Source: Oscillibacter sp. MSJ-31 (GTDB lineage Bacteria > Bacillota > Clostridia > Oscillospirales > Oscillospiraceae). From it: DNA of 64,000 bases. The DNA lies in NCBI RefSeq assembly GCF_018918025.1, contig NZ_JAHLPT010000004.1, positions 1 to 64,000 of the forward strand. The letters run 5' to 3'. The position numbers and the translations under genes were made by a program. Within the stretch, counting starts at the first letter, position 1. Each line of letters begins with the position of its first letter. This document shows, piece after piece, positions 51,260 to 59,149 of this stretch. Under the pieces are notes generated by a model. It did no database searches. It saw nothing but the letters and a program-made list of their open reading frames with translations, and was not told the origin of the DNA.

Positions 51260-51318
51260 AAACTATCAGTGCGCTATGAGTGTAGTGCATTCTGCATAAA
51301 AGAAAGGACGCCGCGCCC

Positions 51319-52659
51319 ATGTACGCTTTGCTCAATGTTGCCTTTGCCCTGCTCGCGGGACTGCTGATGACCCGCATCTTCTCCCGCTGGCGTCTGCCCG
51401 ACGTGACCGCCTTTCTGGTCGCGGGCGTGCTGATCGGACCGTTCTGCCTCGGTCGGCTCGGCATTGTGGGCGTCGGCTTTCCGGATTATGAGAGCGTCGC
51501 CGCGCTCGGCGCCCTCTCCGATGTGGCGATGGGCTTTATCGCCTTCGCCATCGGCAACGAGTTCCGGCTGGAGGACCTGCGCAAGACGGGCCGTCAGGCC
51601 TTCATCATCGGCATCGTGCAGGCGCTCGTCGCCACCGCGCTGGTGGATCTCGCCATGCTCGGCTTCCATTTCCTGCGCCCCGACATCCTCTCCGCGCCGG
51701 CCGCCATCACGCTCGGCGCGATCGCCGCGGCGACGGCTCCCGCCGCCACGCTGATGGTCGTGCGCCAGTACAAGGCCAAGGGCCCGCTCACGAGCCTGCT
51801 GCTGCCCATCGTCGCGCTGGACGACGCGGTGGGCCTGGTGGTGTTCGCGGTCAGCTTCGGCATCGCCAAGGCGATGATCAGCGGTGCGCTGAGCATCGTT
51901 TCCGTGCTCGTCAACCCGCTCATCGAGATCGTGCTCTCCCTGCTGCTCGGAATGCTCGCGGGAGCGGCCCTCACGCGGCTCGAGGCCATGTTCCACTCCA
52001 ACCGCAACCGAATGTCCATGACCATCGCGTTCGTGTTCCTCACGGTCGCGCTCGCGGCGTTGGAGTGGCGCATCGGCGAGGTCGTCATCGGCTTCTCGCC
52101 GCTGCTCGTGTGCATGATGCTCGGCACGGTGTTCTGCAACATCTGCCCGCTCTCCGAGGATCTGATGGACCGCGCGGACGACTGGTCCGCCCCGCTGCTG
52201 GCGGTGTTCTTCGTCATCAGCGGCGCGGAGCTGCGGCTGGAGGTGTTCGGCGAGTTGACGATGGTGCTCATCGGCGTCATCTACATCATCTTCCGCAGCA
52301 TGGGCAAGTATTTCGGCGCGCACTTCTCCGCCAAGGCGGTCGGCTGCGATGAAAAGACGGTCAAATACCTCGGCATCACGCTGCTGCCGCAGGCGGGCGT
52401 GGCGCTGGGGATGTGCGTGAGTGCGCAGGCACTGGGCGCGGCGGACGGACTGCTGGTCCGCAACATCGTGCTGTTCTCCGTGCTGATCTATGAGCTGGTC
52501 GGCCCGCTGCTGACCAAGGAGGCGCTGACCGCCGCGGGCGAGATCACCGCCAAGCCCAAGGAGGTCTTGGAGCGCCGCGCCAAAGCGCTCGCCGAAGCGG
52601 AGCCGAAGGAGTTCCTCGAGGAGCGCGAGGCAAAGAAGCATAAAAAACAGGATTTATGA
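51319..52659 (+). CDS. cation:proton antiporter, CPA2 (KefB/NapA-like) family
   Basis: A 446-aa transporter with about 12 membrane spans and no C-terminal TrkA-N domain. The core reads VAGVLIGPFCLG, DVAMGFIAFAIGNEFRLEDLRKTGRQ, GAIAAATAPAATLMVVRQYKAKGPLTSLLLPIVALDDAVGLVVFAVSFG; the ALDD pair is where the ion-binding acidic residues lie. The highly charged tail (about 405-446, KPKEVLERRAKALAEAEPKEFLEEREAKKHKK) is cytoplasmic. It would exchange Na+ or K+ for H+. The ribosome site GAAAGGACG is moderate. It is monocistronic. Confidence 0.88.
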   Translation: MYALLNVAFALLAGLLMTRIFSRWRLPDVTAFLVAGVLIGPFCLGRLGIVGVGFPDYESVAALGALSDVAMGFIAFAIGNEFRLEDLRKTGRQAFIIGIVQALVATALVDLAMLGFHFLRPDILSAPAAITLGAIAAATAPAATLMVVRQYKAKGPLTSLLLPIVALDDAVGLVVFAVSFGIAKAMISGALSIVSVLVNPLIEIVLSLLLGMLAGAALTRLEAMFHSNRNRMSMTIAFVFLTVALAALEWRIGEVVIGFSPLLVCMMLGTVFCNICPLSEDLMDRADDWSAPLLAVFFVISGAELRLEVFGELTMVLIGVIYIIFRSMGKYFGAHFSAKAVGCDEKTVKYLGITLLPQAGVALGMCVSAQALGAADGLLVRNIVLFSVLIYELVGPLLTKEALTAAGEITAKPKEVLERRAKALAEAEPKEFLEEREAKKHKKQDL

Positions 52660-52661
52660 GA

Positions 52662-52697
52662 AAAAAGAGACGAAAGCCGTGGCTTTCGTCTCTTTTT
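52662..52697 (+). terminator. bidirectional terminator between the antiporter gene and selD
   Basis: A 17-bp perfect stem AAAAAGAGACGAAAGCC, loop gt, with T-runs at both ends. Confidence 0.92.
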
Positions 52698-52701
52698 CCG
52701 T

Positions 52702-53748
52702 TCAGTCAAATTCCAAAGCGCTCTCGCCCTGCGGCAGCACCTCGCCGACGATGGCGCTCCACGGCGCAAAGGCGTGGAGCTTTTCGAGCAGCTCCTCCGC
52801 GTCCGCGCGGGGAAGCGACACAAGCAGTCCGCCCGAGGTCTGCGGGTCGGCGGCCAGGTCGAGCCTCGCGCGCTGTGCGCCGTCGAGCACGCGCAGGTGC
52901 GGCTTCACATAGTCGCGGTTGCGGTACGCGCCGCCCGGCACGATGCCCATGTCCGCCAGCTCCTCCGCCTGCGGCAGCAGCGGCAGCGCCGCGCCGTGCA
53001 GCCGGATGGTGACGCCCGAGCCGCTTGCCATCTCGTAGCTGTGCCCGAGCAGACCGAAGCCGGTCACGTCGGTGCAGGCGTGGACGCGGCTGACCTCGCG
53101 CACGGCCTGCGCGGCCTTCGCGTTGAGCGCCGCCATGCTCGCATACGCCGCATCGCGGGCGCTGTCGTCCGCAAGAGCGGCCTTGAGCGCGGTGGTGATG
53201 ACGCCGACGCCGAGCGCCTTGGTCAGCACGAGCACGTCGCCCGGCTGCGCGCCGATATTTTTGAGGATGTGCCGCGGATGGACGAAGCCGGTGACGCACA
53301 GGCCGTACTTCGGCTCGTCGTCCTGAATGGTGTGCCCGCCGGCGATGACGCAGCCGGCCTCCACGGCCTTGTCGTGCCCGCCCTCCAAAATGGCGCGGAC
53401 GGTATCGAGCGGAAGGCAGCTCGGCACGCAGAGCAGATTCATCGCCAGCTTCGGCACGCCGCCCATGGCGTACACGTCGGAGAGCGCGTTCGCCGCGGCG
53501 ATCTGACCGAAGAGGTAGGGATCGTCCACGATGGGCGTGAAGAAGTCCACCGTTTCGATCACGGCTACGTCGTCCGACACGCTGTAAACACAGGCATCGT
53601 CGCTGCTGTCGTAGCCCACCAGCAGCCGCGGGTCAAACACATTAGGCAGACCCTCTAAAATTTTCGACAGGGCGCCCGGCCCCAGCTTTGCCGCTCAACC
53701 GGCGGCGGAGGTCATTTGCGTGAGCCGAAGCTCGCGGTTCTGATCCAT
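52702..53748 (-). CDS. selD: selenide, water dikinase, a selenoprotein with UGA-encoded selenocysteine
   Basis: Selenophosphate synthase of 348 aa, made from selenide and ATP. The apparent frame starts at 53640, but upstream in frame, across one TGA (53695-53697), an ATG at 53748 with GGAGGCAG gives the missing N terminus: MDQNRELRLTQMTSAAG, codon 18 = TGA, AAKLGPGALSKILEGLPNVFDPRLL. This matches the catalytic Cys17/Lys20 region of E. coli SelD, with Sec18 and Lys21 here. Conserved segments that follow are VIETVDFFTPIVDDPYLFGQIAAANALSDVYAMGG, TDVTGFGLLGH and DPQTSGGLLVS. Plain gene callers would truncate it. It is likely co-transcribed with the upstream lysR. Confidence 0.95.
53662..53697 (-). 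promoter_or_regulatory. UGA codon and presumed bacterial SECIS element in selD
   Basis: The in-frame TGA (53695-53697) is followed on the minus strand by a GC-rich stretch GCGGCAAAGCTGGGGCCGG and GCGCC that can fold just behind the UGA, where bacterial SECIS hairpins lie. The exact stem was not resolved by eye. Confidence 0.6.
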
Positions 53749-53784
53749 TGCCGTCTGCCTCCTTTCCGTTGTGAAATGGTAAGG

Positions 53785-54696
53785 CTACACGGACGCCTTG
53801 GCCTGCTTGCGCACCAGCTCGGCAAAGGTGCGGGCGGGGGAGCTCATGGAGCTTTTCCGGCGTCGGGCCATGTAGATGCTGCGCCGCACGGGCGTTTCGT
53901 CCAGCTCGAATTGTAAGAGCTGTCCCGCCGCGACGGCCTCCTGCACCGCGAGTGCGGAGAGGATGGATACGCCCGTTCCCTCCGCGACCAGCCGCTGCAG
54001 CACGGTGGGGTCGGAGACGTAGGCCACGGTGTGGATGACCTGCGGATCGAGGCGGATCTCGCTGAGATAGTTGTCGATGACCTTCTGCGTGCCGCTCCCG
54101 CGCTCGCGGAAGAGGAACGGCTCGCGGAACAGCTCGCGCCCGAGCACGCCCTGCGTTTTCAGCGCCGCGAAGCGCGGCGTGTTCGGTGTGATGAGCACCA
54201 GACGGTCCTCGGCGATCGGCTCGTAAATGAGGTCCTGCCGGTCGTCGGCGCTGCCGACGAAGCCGAGGTGGATGTCGCCGTTGAGCAGCATCTGCTGCAC
54301 CGCGGCGCTGTCGCCGCAGAGGAGCGTGCAGCGGCAGGCGGGATTCTCCCGGGCGAAGCGCGCCATGTAGCCCGGCAGAAGGCTCTGCGCCGGCACGGTG
54401 GAGGCGCCGAGCGTCAGCTCGAGCGCGCTGTCGACCGCGACGTCGAGCAGCAGAGCGCTGCATCGGCCGAGGATGTCCTGCGCGTAGCGGTAGACGCGCT
54501 TGCCCTCAAGCGTGAGCGTCAGCCGCCGCTTGGACTCGCGGTGGAAGAGCTTGAGATGCAGCAGCTCCTCCAGCGCGCGGACGTTGTCGCTCACCGTGGA
54601 CTGGGCAAGGTAGAGCTTTTCCGCAGCGGCGGTGAAGCTGCCGGCGTCCACGACGGCGGAAAAGATCTCAAGCTGACGGAGATTCAGACGTTCCAT
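53785..54696 (-). CDS. LysR family transcriptional regulator of the selenium cluster
   Basis: A 303-aa regulator. The N-terminal helix-turn-helix (about 5-65) reads RQLEIFSAVVDAGSFTAAAEKLYLAQSTVSDNVRALEELLHLKLFHRESKRRLTLTLEG. The C-terminal effector domain has LTLGASTVPAQSLLPGYMARF and HLGFVGSADDRQDLIYEPIAEDRLVLITP. It lies 36 bases upstream of selD and is divergent from the cysteine desulfurase gene. Neighbours suggest that it senses selenium or sulfur status; the ligand is unknown. ATG after AAGGAGG. Confidence 0.92.
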   Translation of the reverse strand: MERLNLRQLEIFSAVVDAGSFTAAAEKLYLAQSTVSDNVRALEELLHLKLFHRESKRRLTLTLEGKRVYRYAQDILGRCSALLLDVAVDSALELTLGASTVPAQSLLPGYMARFARENPACRCTLLCGDSAAVQQMLLNGDIHLGFVGSADDRQDLIYEPIAEDRLVLITPNTPRFAALKTQGVLGRELFREPFLFRERGSGTQKVIDNYLSEIRLDPQVIHTVAYVSDPTVLQRLVAEGTGVSILSALAVQEAVAAGQLLQFELDETPVRRSIYMARRRKSSMSSPARTFAELVRKQAKASV

Positions 54697-54728
54697 CGCA
54701 CGGCCTCCTTCTGTGGCTTTCTAATGTT

Positions 54729-54757
54729 ATTGTAGAGAGCGCGGCGTGGTTTGTCAA
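54729..54757 (-). promoter_or_regulatory. lysR-selD promoter
   Basis: On the minus strand a perfect TTGACA (54752-54757), 17 bases and TACAAT (54729-54734), about 30 bases before the lysR start. Confidence 0.8.
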
Positions 54758-54785
54758 ATGCTTTCACGGAAAATTCGGCGTTTTC

Positions 54786-54802
54786 CATCGGAAAAAACGA
54801 TG
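54786..54802. promoter_or_regulatory. putative LysR operator 1 in the divergent spacer
   Basis: CATCGGAAAAAACGATG, an inverted repeat CATCG/CGATG with 7 bases between. It lies 28 bases upstream of the -35 of the desulfurase gene, and the same 17-mer with one change recurs before yedE. Confidence 0.75.
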
Positions 54803-54830
54803 AAAAATGCCGGACGGCCGGAAAAAGCCG

Positions 54831-54859
54831 TTTTCAAACCGTGCGCGGTGTGCTATGAT
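54831..54859 (+). promoter_or_regulatory. promoter of the cysteine desulfurase gene
   Basis: TTTTCA (54831-54836), 17 bases and TATGAT (54854-54859). The poor -35 fits activator dependence. Confidence 0.65.
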
Positions 54860-54890
54860 GGTCGGGAAACAACGGACGGGAGGAGTGCGC

Positions 54891-56024
54891 ATGATCTATC
54901 TTGACAACGCTGCGACCACGCTTCGCAAGCCGCCGCAGGTCATCGACGCGGTGGCGCGCGCGATGGGGAGCTTCGGCAACAGCGCCCGCGGCACGCACGA
55001 GGGCGCGCTGACCGCATCGCGCACGATCTACGACACGCGCTGCAAGCTTGCGGCGCTCTTCGGCTGCCCGCGGCCTGACCATGTGGCGTTCACCGCCAAC
55101 TCGACCGAGGCGCTGAACATCGCCATTCACGGTCTTGTCCGCGCGGGCGACCATGTGCTCTCCACCGATCTGGAGCACAACTCCGTGCTCCGCCCGCTCT
55201 ACCGTCTGCGCGACGAGCGCGGCGTGGCGCTGGACTTCGTTCCCGCAGACCGGCAGGGGCGCATCGACTACGCGGACCTTGAGCGTCTGCTCCGTCCCGA
55301 GACCCGCGCCATCGTCTGCACCCACGCCTCGAACCTGACGGGCGACGCGGTGGACCTTGCCCGCGTGGGCGAGCTCGCGCACGCGCACGGCGTGCTGCTT
55401 GTGGTGGACGCCTCACAGAGCGCGGGCGTGCTGCCCATCGACATGGAGCGGATGCACATCGACGTGCTCTGCTTCACGGGCCACAAATCGCTCATGGGGC
55501 CGCAGGGAACGGGCGGGCTGTGCCTGCGCGGCGACCCGGACATCCTGCCATGGAAGGTCGGCGGGACGGGCGTGCAGACCTTCTCCGAGCGCCAGCCCGA
55601 GCAGCTGCCCGTGCGGCTCGAGGCGGGAACGCTCAACGGCCACGGCATCGCCGGACTGGACGCGGCGCTGGACTTCATCGCGGCGACCGGCATGGAGGCC
55701 ATCCGCGCGCACGAGACGGCGCTCATGCGCCGCTTCTATGAGGGCGTGCGGGACATCCCCGGCGTGACCGTCTACGGCGACTTCACGCACGAGCGCACGG
55801 CGGTCGTCGCGCTGAACATCGCGGACCTGGACTCTGGCGAGGTCGCCGACGCGCTCGCGGAGGACTACGGCATCGCCACGCGCTCGGGCGCGCACTGCGC
55901 GCCGCGGCTGCACCGTGCGCTCGGCACGGAGGGACAGGGCGCGGTGCGCTTCAGCTTCGGCTGGTACAACACCGAGGAGGAGACCGACGCGGCCATCCGC
56001 GCGGTGGAGGAGCTGGCGCGATGA
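54891..56024 (+). CDS. cysteine desulfurase / selenocysteine lyase of the selenium cluster
   Basis: A 377-aa class V aminotransferase-fold enzyme that starts IYLDNAATTLRKPPQVIDAV. PLP is bound by Lys199 in CFTGHKSLMGPQGTGG and Asp173 region VVDASQSAGV; the reactive Cys336 lies in RSGAHCAPRLHRALG. It removes S or Se from cysteine or selenocysteine and would supply Se for SelD. The ATG at 54891 follows GGGAGGAG; the longer frame begins inside the promoter. Its stop overlaps the DUF3343 gene by ATGA. A role in selenium rather than sulfur is inferred from neighbours. Confidence 0.92.
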   Translation: MIYLDNAATTLRKPPQVIDAVARAMGSFGNSARGTHEGALTASRTIYDTRCKLAALFGCPRPDHVAFTANSTEALNIAIHGLVRAGDHVLSTDLEHNSVLRPLYRLRDERGVALDFVPADRQGRIDYADLERLLRPETRAIVCTHASNLTGDAVDLARVGELAHAHGVLLVVDASQSAGVLPIDMERMHIDVLCFTGHKSLMGPQGTGGLCLRGDPDILPWKVGGTGVQTFSERQPEQLPVRLEAGTLNGHGIAGLDAALDFIAATGMEAIRAHETALMRRFYEGVRDIPGVTVYGDFTHERTAVVALNIADLDSGEVADALAEDYGIATRSGAHCAPRLHRALGTEGQGAVRFSFGWYNTEEETDAAIRAVEELAR

Positions 56025-56257
56025 GAGAGAGAAAGACGTGGCTGGTCGTGACCTTTCACACCACCGCCGCCGCCATCGGCATGGAGAAGCTCTGCGCGGC
56101 GCGCGGCCTTGCGGGGCGGCTCATTCCGGTGCCGCGTGCGCTGACCGCGGACTGCGGCATGGCATGGCGTGCCGAGATCGACAGGCGCGCCGCGCTCGAG
56201 GCGCTTGCCGCCGGCGAGGGGCTGGAGGTCGAGGGCTTTTACGAGCTGACGCTGTGA
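56021..56257 (+). CDS. DUF3343 small protein of the selenium cluster
   Basis: A 78-aa protein: WLVVTFHTTAAAIGMEKLCAARGLAGRLIPVPRALTADCGMAWRA is the DUF3343 signature with a conserved cysteine in the DCG turn. DUF3343 proteins are found with selD, yedE and yedF genes and are proposed to handle sulfur or selenium on that cysteine. It overlaps the desulfurase gene by 4 bases, so both proteins are made together. No enzyme activity is known. Confidence 0.88.
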   Translation: MRERKTWLVVTFHTTAAAIGMEKLCAARGLAGRLIPVPRALTADCGMAWRAEIDRRAALEALAAGEGLEVEGFYELTL

Positions 56258-56283
56258 AAAAAGAACTATAGGAAACAGGACGG

Positions 56284-56312
56284 TAATATCATCGGAAAAA
56301 CCGATGATATTA
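56284..56312. promoter_or_regulatory. putative LysR operator 2 upstream of yedE
   Basis: A perfect palindrome with 12-bp arms (left arm TAATATCATCGG) around five A. Its core CATCGGAAAAACCGATG (56290-56306) differs in one base from the site between lysR and the desulfurase gene, and the distance to the -35 is almost the same (29 against 28 bases). Confidence 0.78.
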
Positions 56313-56335
56313 CTGTTTTCTTCGGATAAATCCAT

Positions 56336-56364
56336 TTGCCATTTTTTGACGGAGACTTTATACT
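56336..56364 (+). promoter_or_regulatory. yedE promoter
   Basis: TTGCCA (56336-56341), 17 bases and TATACT (56359-56364), 61 bases before the yedE start. Confidence 0.75.
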
Positions 56365-56425
56365 GTGTTCATCAATATCTTTCTCAAAGAATAACGAGAG
56401 AGAAAGAACAAGGAGTGGAGAGAAA

Positions 56426-57520
56426 ATGAAAAAGATCCATTGGGGCGTCGTCCTCGCGGGCGTGGCCGTCGGCCTTGCCGCCCTCATTCTCACGGCGATG
56501 GGCAACCCCGCCAACATGGGCTTCTGCATCGCCTGCTTCCTGCGCGACACCGCAGGCGCCTGCGGCCTGCACAGCGCCGCCAAGGTGCAGTACGTCCGTC
56601 CGGAGATCATCGGCCTCGTGCTCGGTGCGTTCCTCATGAGCGTGGCGGGCAAGGAGTTCAAGGCCCGCGCCGGCTCGTCGCCCGCGCTGCGCTTCGTCAT
56701 CGGCGGGTTCGTCGTCATCGGCGCGCTCGCCTTCCTCGGCTGCCCGCTGCGTATGGTGCTCCGTCTCGGCGGCGGCGACCTGAACGCGCTCGTCGGTCTC
56801 ATCGGCTTCTTTATCGGCATCCTCATCGGCATCGCCTGCCTCAAGCGCGGCTTCACGCTCAAGCGCTCCTACGAGGTCAGCGTCTCCGAGGGCAGCGTGC
56901 TGCCGACCGTGATGGCGGCGCTTTTGATCCTCGTGCTGACCGTACCCGCGCTGTTCAAGGCGTCCGAGGCCGGCCCCGGCTCCATGCACGCGCCGTTCTG
57001 GATCGCGCTGATCGTCGCGCTCGTGGTCGGTGCGCTGGCGCAGAAGAGCCGCCTTTGCATGGTCGGCGGTCTGCGCGACGCCGTGATGCTGGGGGACTTC
57101 CACCTGCTCTACGGCTTCGCGGCGATCTTTGTCGTCACGCTCGTCGGCAATCTTGCCATGAATAAGTTCAACCTCGGCTTCACGCTGCAGCCCATCGCCC
57201 ACAGCGCCCACGTCTGGAACCTGCTGGGCATGGTGCTCGTCGGCTGGGGCAGCGTGCTGCTCGGCGGCTGCCCGCTGCGTCAGCTCATTCTGGCGGCGCA
57301 GGGCAACGGCGACAGCGCCGTGACCGTGTTCGGTATGATCGTCGGCGCGGCTCTCGCGCACAACTTCGGCCTCGCCGGCAACCCCGACAGCAGGAACGAG
57401 GCCGGTCAGCTCGTGGTCGGCGGCATTTCCACTGCGGGCAAGGTCGCCGTGATCGTCGGCCTGGTCGTGCTGCTGGTGATCGCCCTGTGGAATATGCCCA
57501 AAAAGGAGGCAACGAAATGA
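56426..57520 (+). CDS. yedE: YedE-type selenium metabolism membrane protein
   Basis: A 364-aa membrane protein with about nine spans and two related halves, of the YeeE/YedE family. Cysteines sit in conserved motifs: MGFCIACFLRDTAGACG (Cys34, Cys37), FLGCPLRMVLRLGGGDLNA (Cys106), SRLCMVGGLRDAVM and GGCPLRQLILAAQGNGDSA. Homologues move thiosulfate; members in selD clusters are thought to import a selenium compound. The ATG at 56426 follows AAGGAGTGGAG. The stop overlaps the TusA-like gene by ATGA. Function as Se transporter is inferred from context. Confidence 0.9.
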   Translation: MKKIHWGVVLAGVAVGLAALILTAMGNPANMGFCIACFLRDTAGACGLHSAAKVQYVRPEIIGLVLGAFLMSVAGKEFKARAGSSPALRFVIGGFVVIGALAFLGCPLRMVLRLGGGDLNALVGLIGFFIGILIGIACLKRGFTLKRSYEVSVSEGSVLPTVMAALLILVLTVPALFKASEAGPGSMHAPFWIALIVALVVGALAQKSRLCMVGGLRDAVMLGDFHLLYGFAAIFVVTLVGNLAMNKFNLGFTLQPIAHSAHVWNLLGMVLVGWGSVLLGGCPLRQLILAAQGNGDSAVTVFGMIVGAALAHNFGLAGNPDSRNEAGQLVVGGISTAGKVAVIVGLVVLLVIALWNMPKKEATK

Positions 57521-57720
57521 TCGACGCAAGAGGCTACTCCTGCCCCATGCCTGTGGTGATGGTGCAGAACGAGGTCAAGAAGAACGCGCCCGACACGCTC
57601 GAGGTGCTGGTGGACAGCCAGACCTGCGTGGAGAACGTGACCCGCTTCGGCGAGAAGCAGGGCTACACCGTGTCCTGCGCGAGTGAGGGCGGGGACTTCC
57701 GCCTGACGCTCAAGAAGTGA
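57517..57720 (+). CDS. TusA/SirA-like sulfur (selenium) carrier, YedF type
   Basis: A 67-aa protein with the TusA fold: it starts IDARGYSCPMPVVMVQNEV, in which the CPxP cysteine carries the persulfide or perselenide, and ends EGGDFRLTLKK. In many selenium clusters the YedF protein has an additional DsrE domain; here only the TusA part is present. Coupled to yedE by ATGA, with AAAAGGAGG upstream, so it probably accepts the imported chalcogen. Confidence 0.9.
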   Translation: MIDARGYSCPMPVVMVQNEVKKNAPDTLEVLVDSQTCVENVTRFGEKQGYTVSCASEGGDFRLTLKK

Positions 57721-57721
57721 A

Positions 57722-57760
57722 AAAACGAGAGGAGAGTCGTGGGACTTTCCTCTCGTTTTC
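57722..57760 (+). terminator. bidirectional terminator after the selenium operon
   Basis: A long stem, AAAACGAGAGGA with inner AGTC-gtgg-GACT and TCCTCTCGTTTT, flanked by A and T runs. It also serves the convergent gene. Confidence 0.88.
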
Positions 57761-58998
57761 TATCGTTCCTTCGGTGCGAGCACCGCGAGCAGCAGCCAGA
57801 GGTAGACGCCTGTGATGCAGCAGGCGACGGAGAAAAACGCCGTCACCGCGTAGCAGAGCAGCGCCGCGCCCGCGACCGCGCAGCGGTCGCTTTCCGCATG
57901 GCGGTACGCGCGCCAAAGCGCGAGCGCAAGCAGCGCGAGGAACGCAAGCAGCGCCAACGCGCCCTGATCGACGAGGACGCCGAGGTATTCGTTGTGCGCG
58001 CTCGTGACGGCGAAGTAGGTGGTCTCGCCGCCGCGCTGCCAGTAGAACGGCGGGACGTCGCGCAGGTACAGCGTCCCGCAGCCGCCGCCGAGCAGCGGGC
58101 GCTCCGCGATGAGCGGCAGGAGGGAGCGCCAGATCAGGAGCCGCGACGAGCCGAAGGTCAGATCGACGTCGCCGTGCAGCAGCCGGTGCAGCTCGGAGAG
58201 CGTGCCGCCGTCGCCGGGAAAGAACCAGATAAGGGCAAACGCCGCCGCGGTGAGCAGAAGCGTCAGCGCCCAAATCGCCCGCCGCCGTCGCGGGAACAGC
58301 AGCGGCAGCCCGAGCACCGCCGTGACCGCGAGACCGAGCAGCGCGGCGGCGACGCGCAGCTGCCAGAGCGTCCACACCGTCAGCGCGAGCGGCGCGAGCA
58401 GCCATTTGGACCAACCGCGCACGAGCGCCGCCGCCATCGCCGCGGTGCAGAGCGCGAGGAGGAAGGCGGTGAAGTCGATGTTGCCGGCGGCGCCGGCGTA
58501 GAAGCCGGAGTAGGCGACGTCGCCGTCGAAGTAGTTCAGCCCCGCGGGGTAGAGCCAAAGGGGATTCCGTCCCGTGAGCTGGACGAGCACGAGAAGATCG
58601 CACAGCGCGGCGGAGGCCGCCGCGGCATAGAGCAGGCGGCGATCGGGCCGCAGGTGCCGCGCGAGGAGCAGAAAGACGGCAGCGTAGAGCGCGGCGGTCA
58701 GAAGTCCGTCCCGGCGCGTGCCGCCGAGCAGCACCGCCGTGCCGTAGGGCGAGAGCGCCGCGCTGAGCGCGGTGAGCGCGAGATACGCGAGCGCGGCAAG
58801 GCACATCGGCTCGCGCAGACGGAGCGTTCGCCATGCGCCGAGGCTCGTCATGGTGAGGACGTAGGCGAGCGAGAGCAGCAAAAAGGCATGGTACTTTCCC
58901 TCCATCATGCGCTCGTAGCCGCCGAGGGGAAGAAAGAGCGCGTAGACCGTGAGCAGGGCAAGGGCATAGAGATAGGAAATGCGTCTGCACAGCGCCAT
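57760..58998 (-). CDS. O-antigen ligase-like polytopic membrane protein
   Basis: A 412-aa protein with about 11 membrane spans in the Wzy_C/RfaL layout. Between spans lies an extracytoplasmic loop (about 290-330) with LLAERPLLGGGCGTLYLRDVPPFYWQRGGETTYFAVTSAHNEYLGVLVDQG, where the HNEYL motif is the family hallmark; an arginine-rich segment LFPRRRRAIW faces the cytoplasm. Such proteins polymerise or transfer surface polysaccharides from lipid carriers. No glycosyltransferase genes lie next to it. It has its own promoter, and GGAAGGAGGGC precedes the ATG. Confidence 0.82.
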   Translation of the reverse strand: MALCRRISYLYALALLTVYALFLPLGGYERMMEGKYHAFLLLSLAYVLTMTSLGAWRTLRLREPMCLAALAYLALTALSAALSPYGTAVLLGGTRRDGLLTAALYAAVFLLLARHLRPDRRLLYAAAASAALCDLLVLVQLTGRNPLWLYPAGLNYFDGDVAYSGFYAGAAGNIDFTAFLLALCTAAMAAALVRGWSKWLLAPLALTVWTLWQLRVAAALLGLAVTAVLGLPLLFPRRRRAIWALTLLLTAAAFALIWFFPGDGGTLSELHRLLHGDVDLTFGSSRLLIWRSLLPLIAERPLLGGGCGTLYLRDVPPFYWQRGGETTYFAVTSAHNEYLGVLVDQGALALLAFLALLALALWRAYRHAESDRCAVAGAALLCYAVTAFFSVACCITGVYLWLLLAVLAPKER

Positions 58999-59030
58999 GA
59001 CGTTTGCCCTCCTTCCGAAACGTTTTCTTC

Positions 59031-59059
59031 AGTATAAAATTTTGGGAACTTTTTGTCAA
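59031..59059 (-). promoter_or_regulatory. promoter of the O-antigen ligase-like gene
   Basis: On the minus strand a perfect TTGACA (59054-59059), 17 bases and TATACT (59031-59036). Confidence 0.82.
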
Positions 59060-59085
59060 TTTTTTGCGTCTAAGCTATCAAACGC

Positions 59086-59115
59086 TTGACATAATGCGTT
59101 CCGGTTCGGTACAAT
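59086..59115 (+). promoter_or_regulatory. promoter of the SH3 protein gene
   Basis: A perfect TTGACA (59086-59091), 18 bases and TACAAT (59110-59115), divergent from the previous promoter. Confidence 0.75.
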
Positions 59116-59149
59116 AAGAACACAAAGAGAACATAAGGAGGGCTTTTCC

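Noticed and set aside
52702..53640. selD as a short, N-terminally truncated gene or pseudogene
   Set aside because: The upstream sequence is in frame and conserved across a single TGA exactly at the catalytic position, with a proper ribosome site. This is recoding, not decay.
56284..56318. Simple terminator of the desulfurase-DUF3343 genes
   Set aside because: The palindrome could fold in RNA and is followed by CTGTTTTC, so some termination is possible. The near-identical core in the lysR spacer and the equal distance to the -35 make an operator the better explanation.
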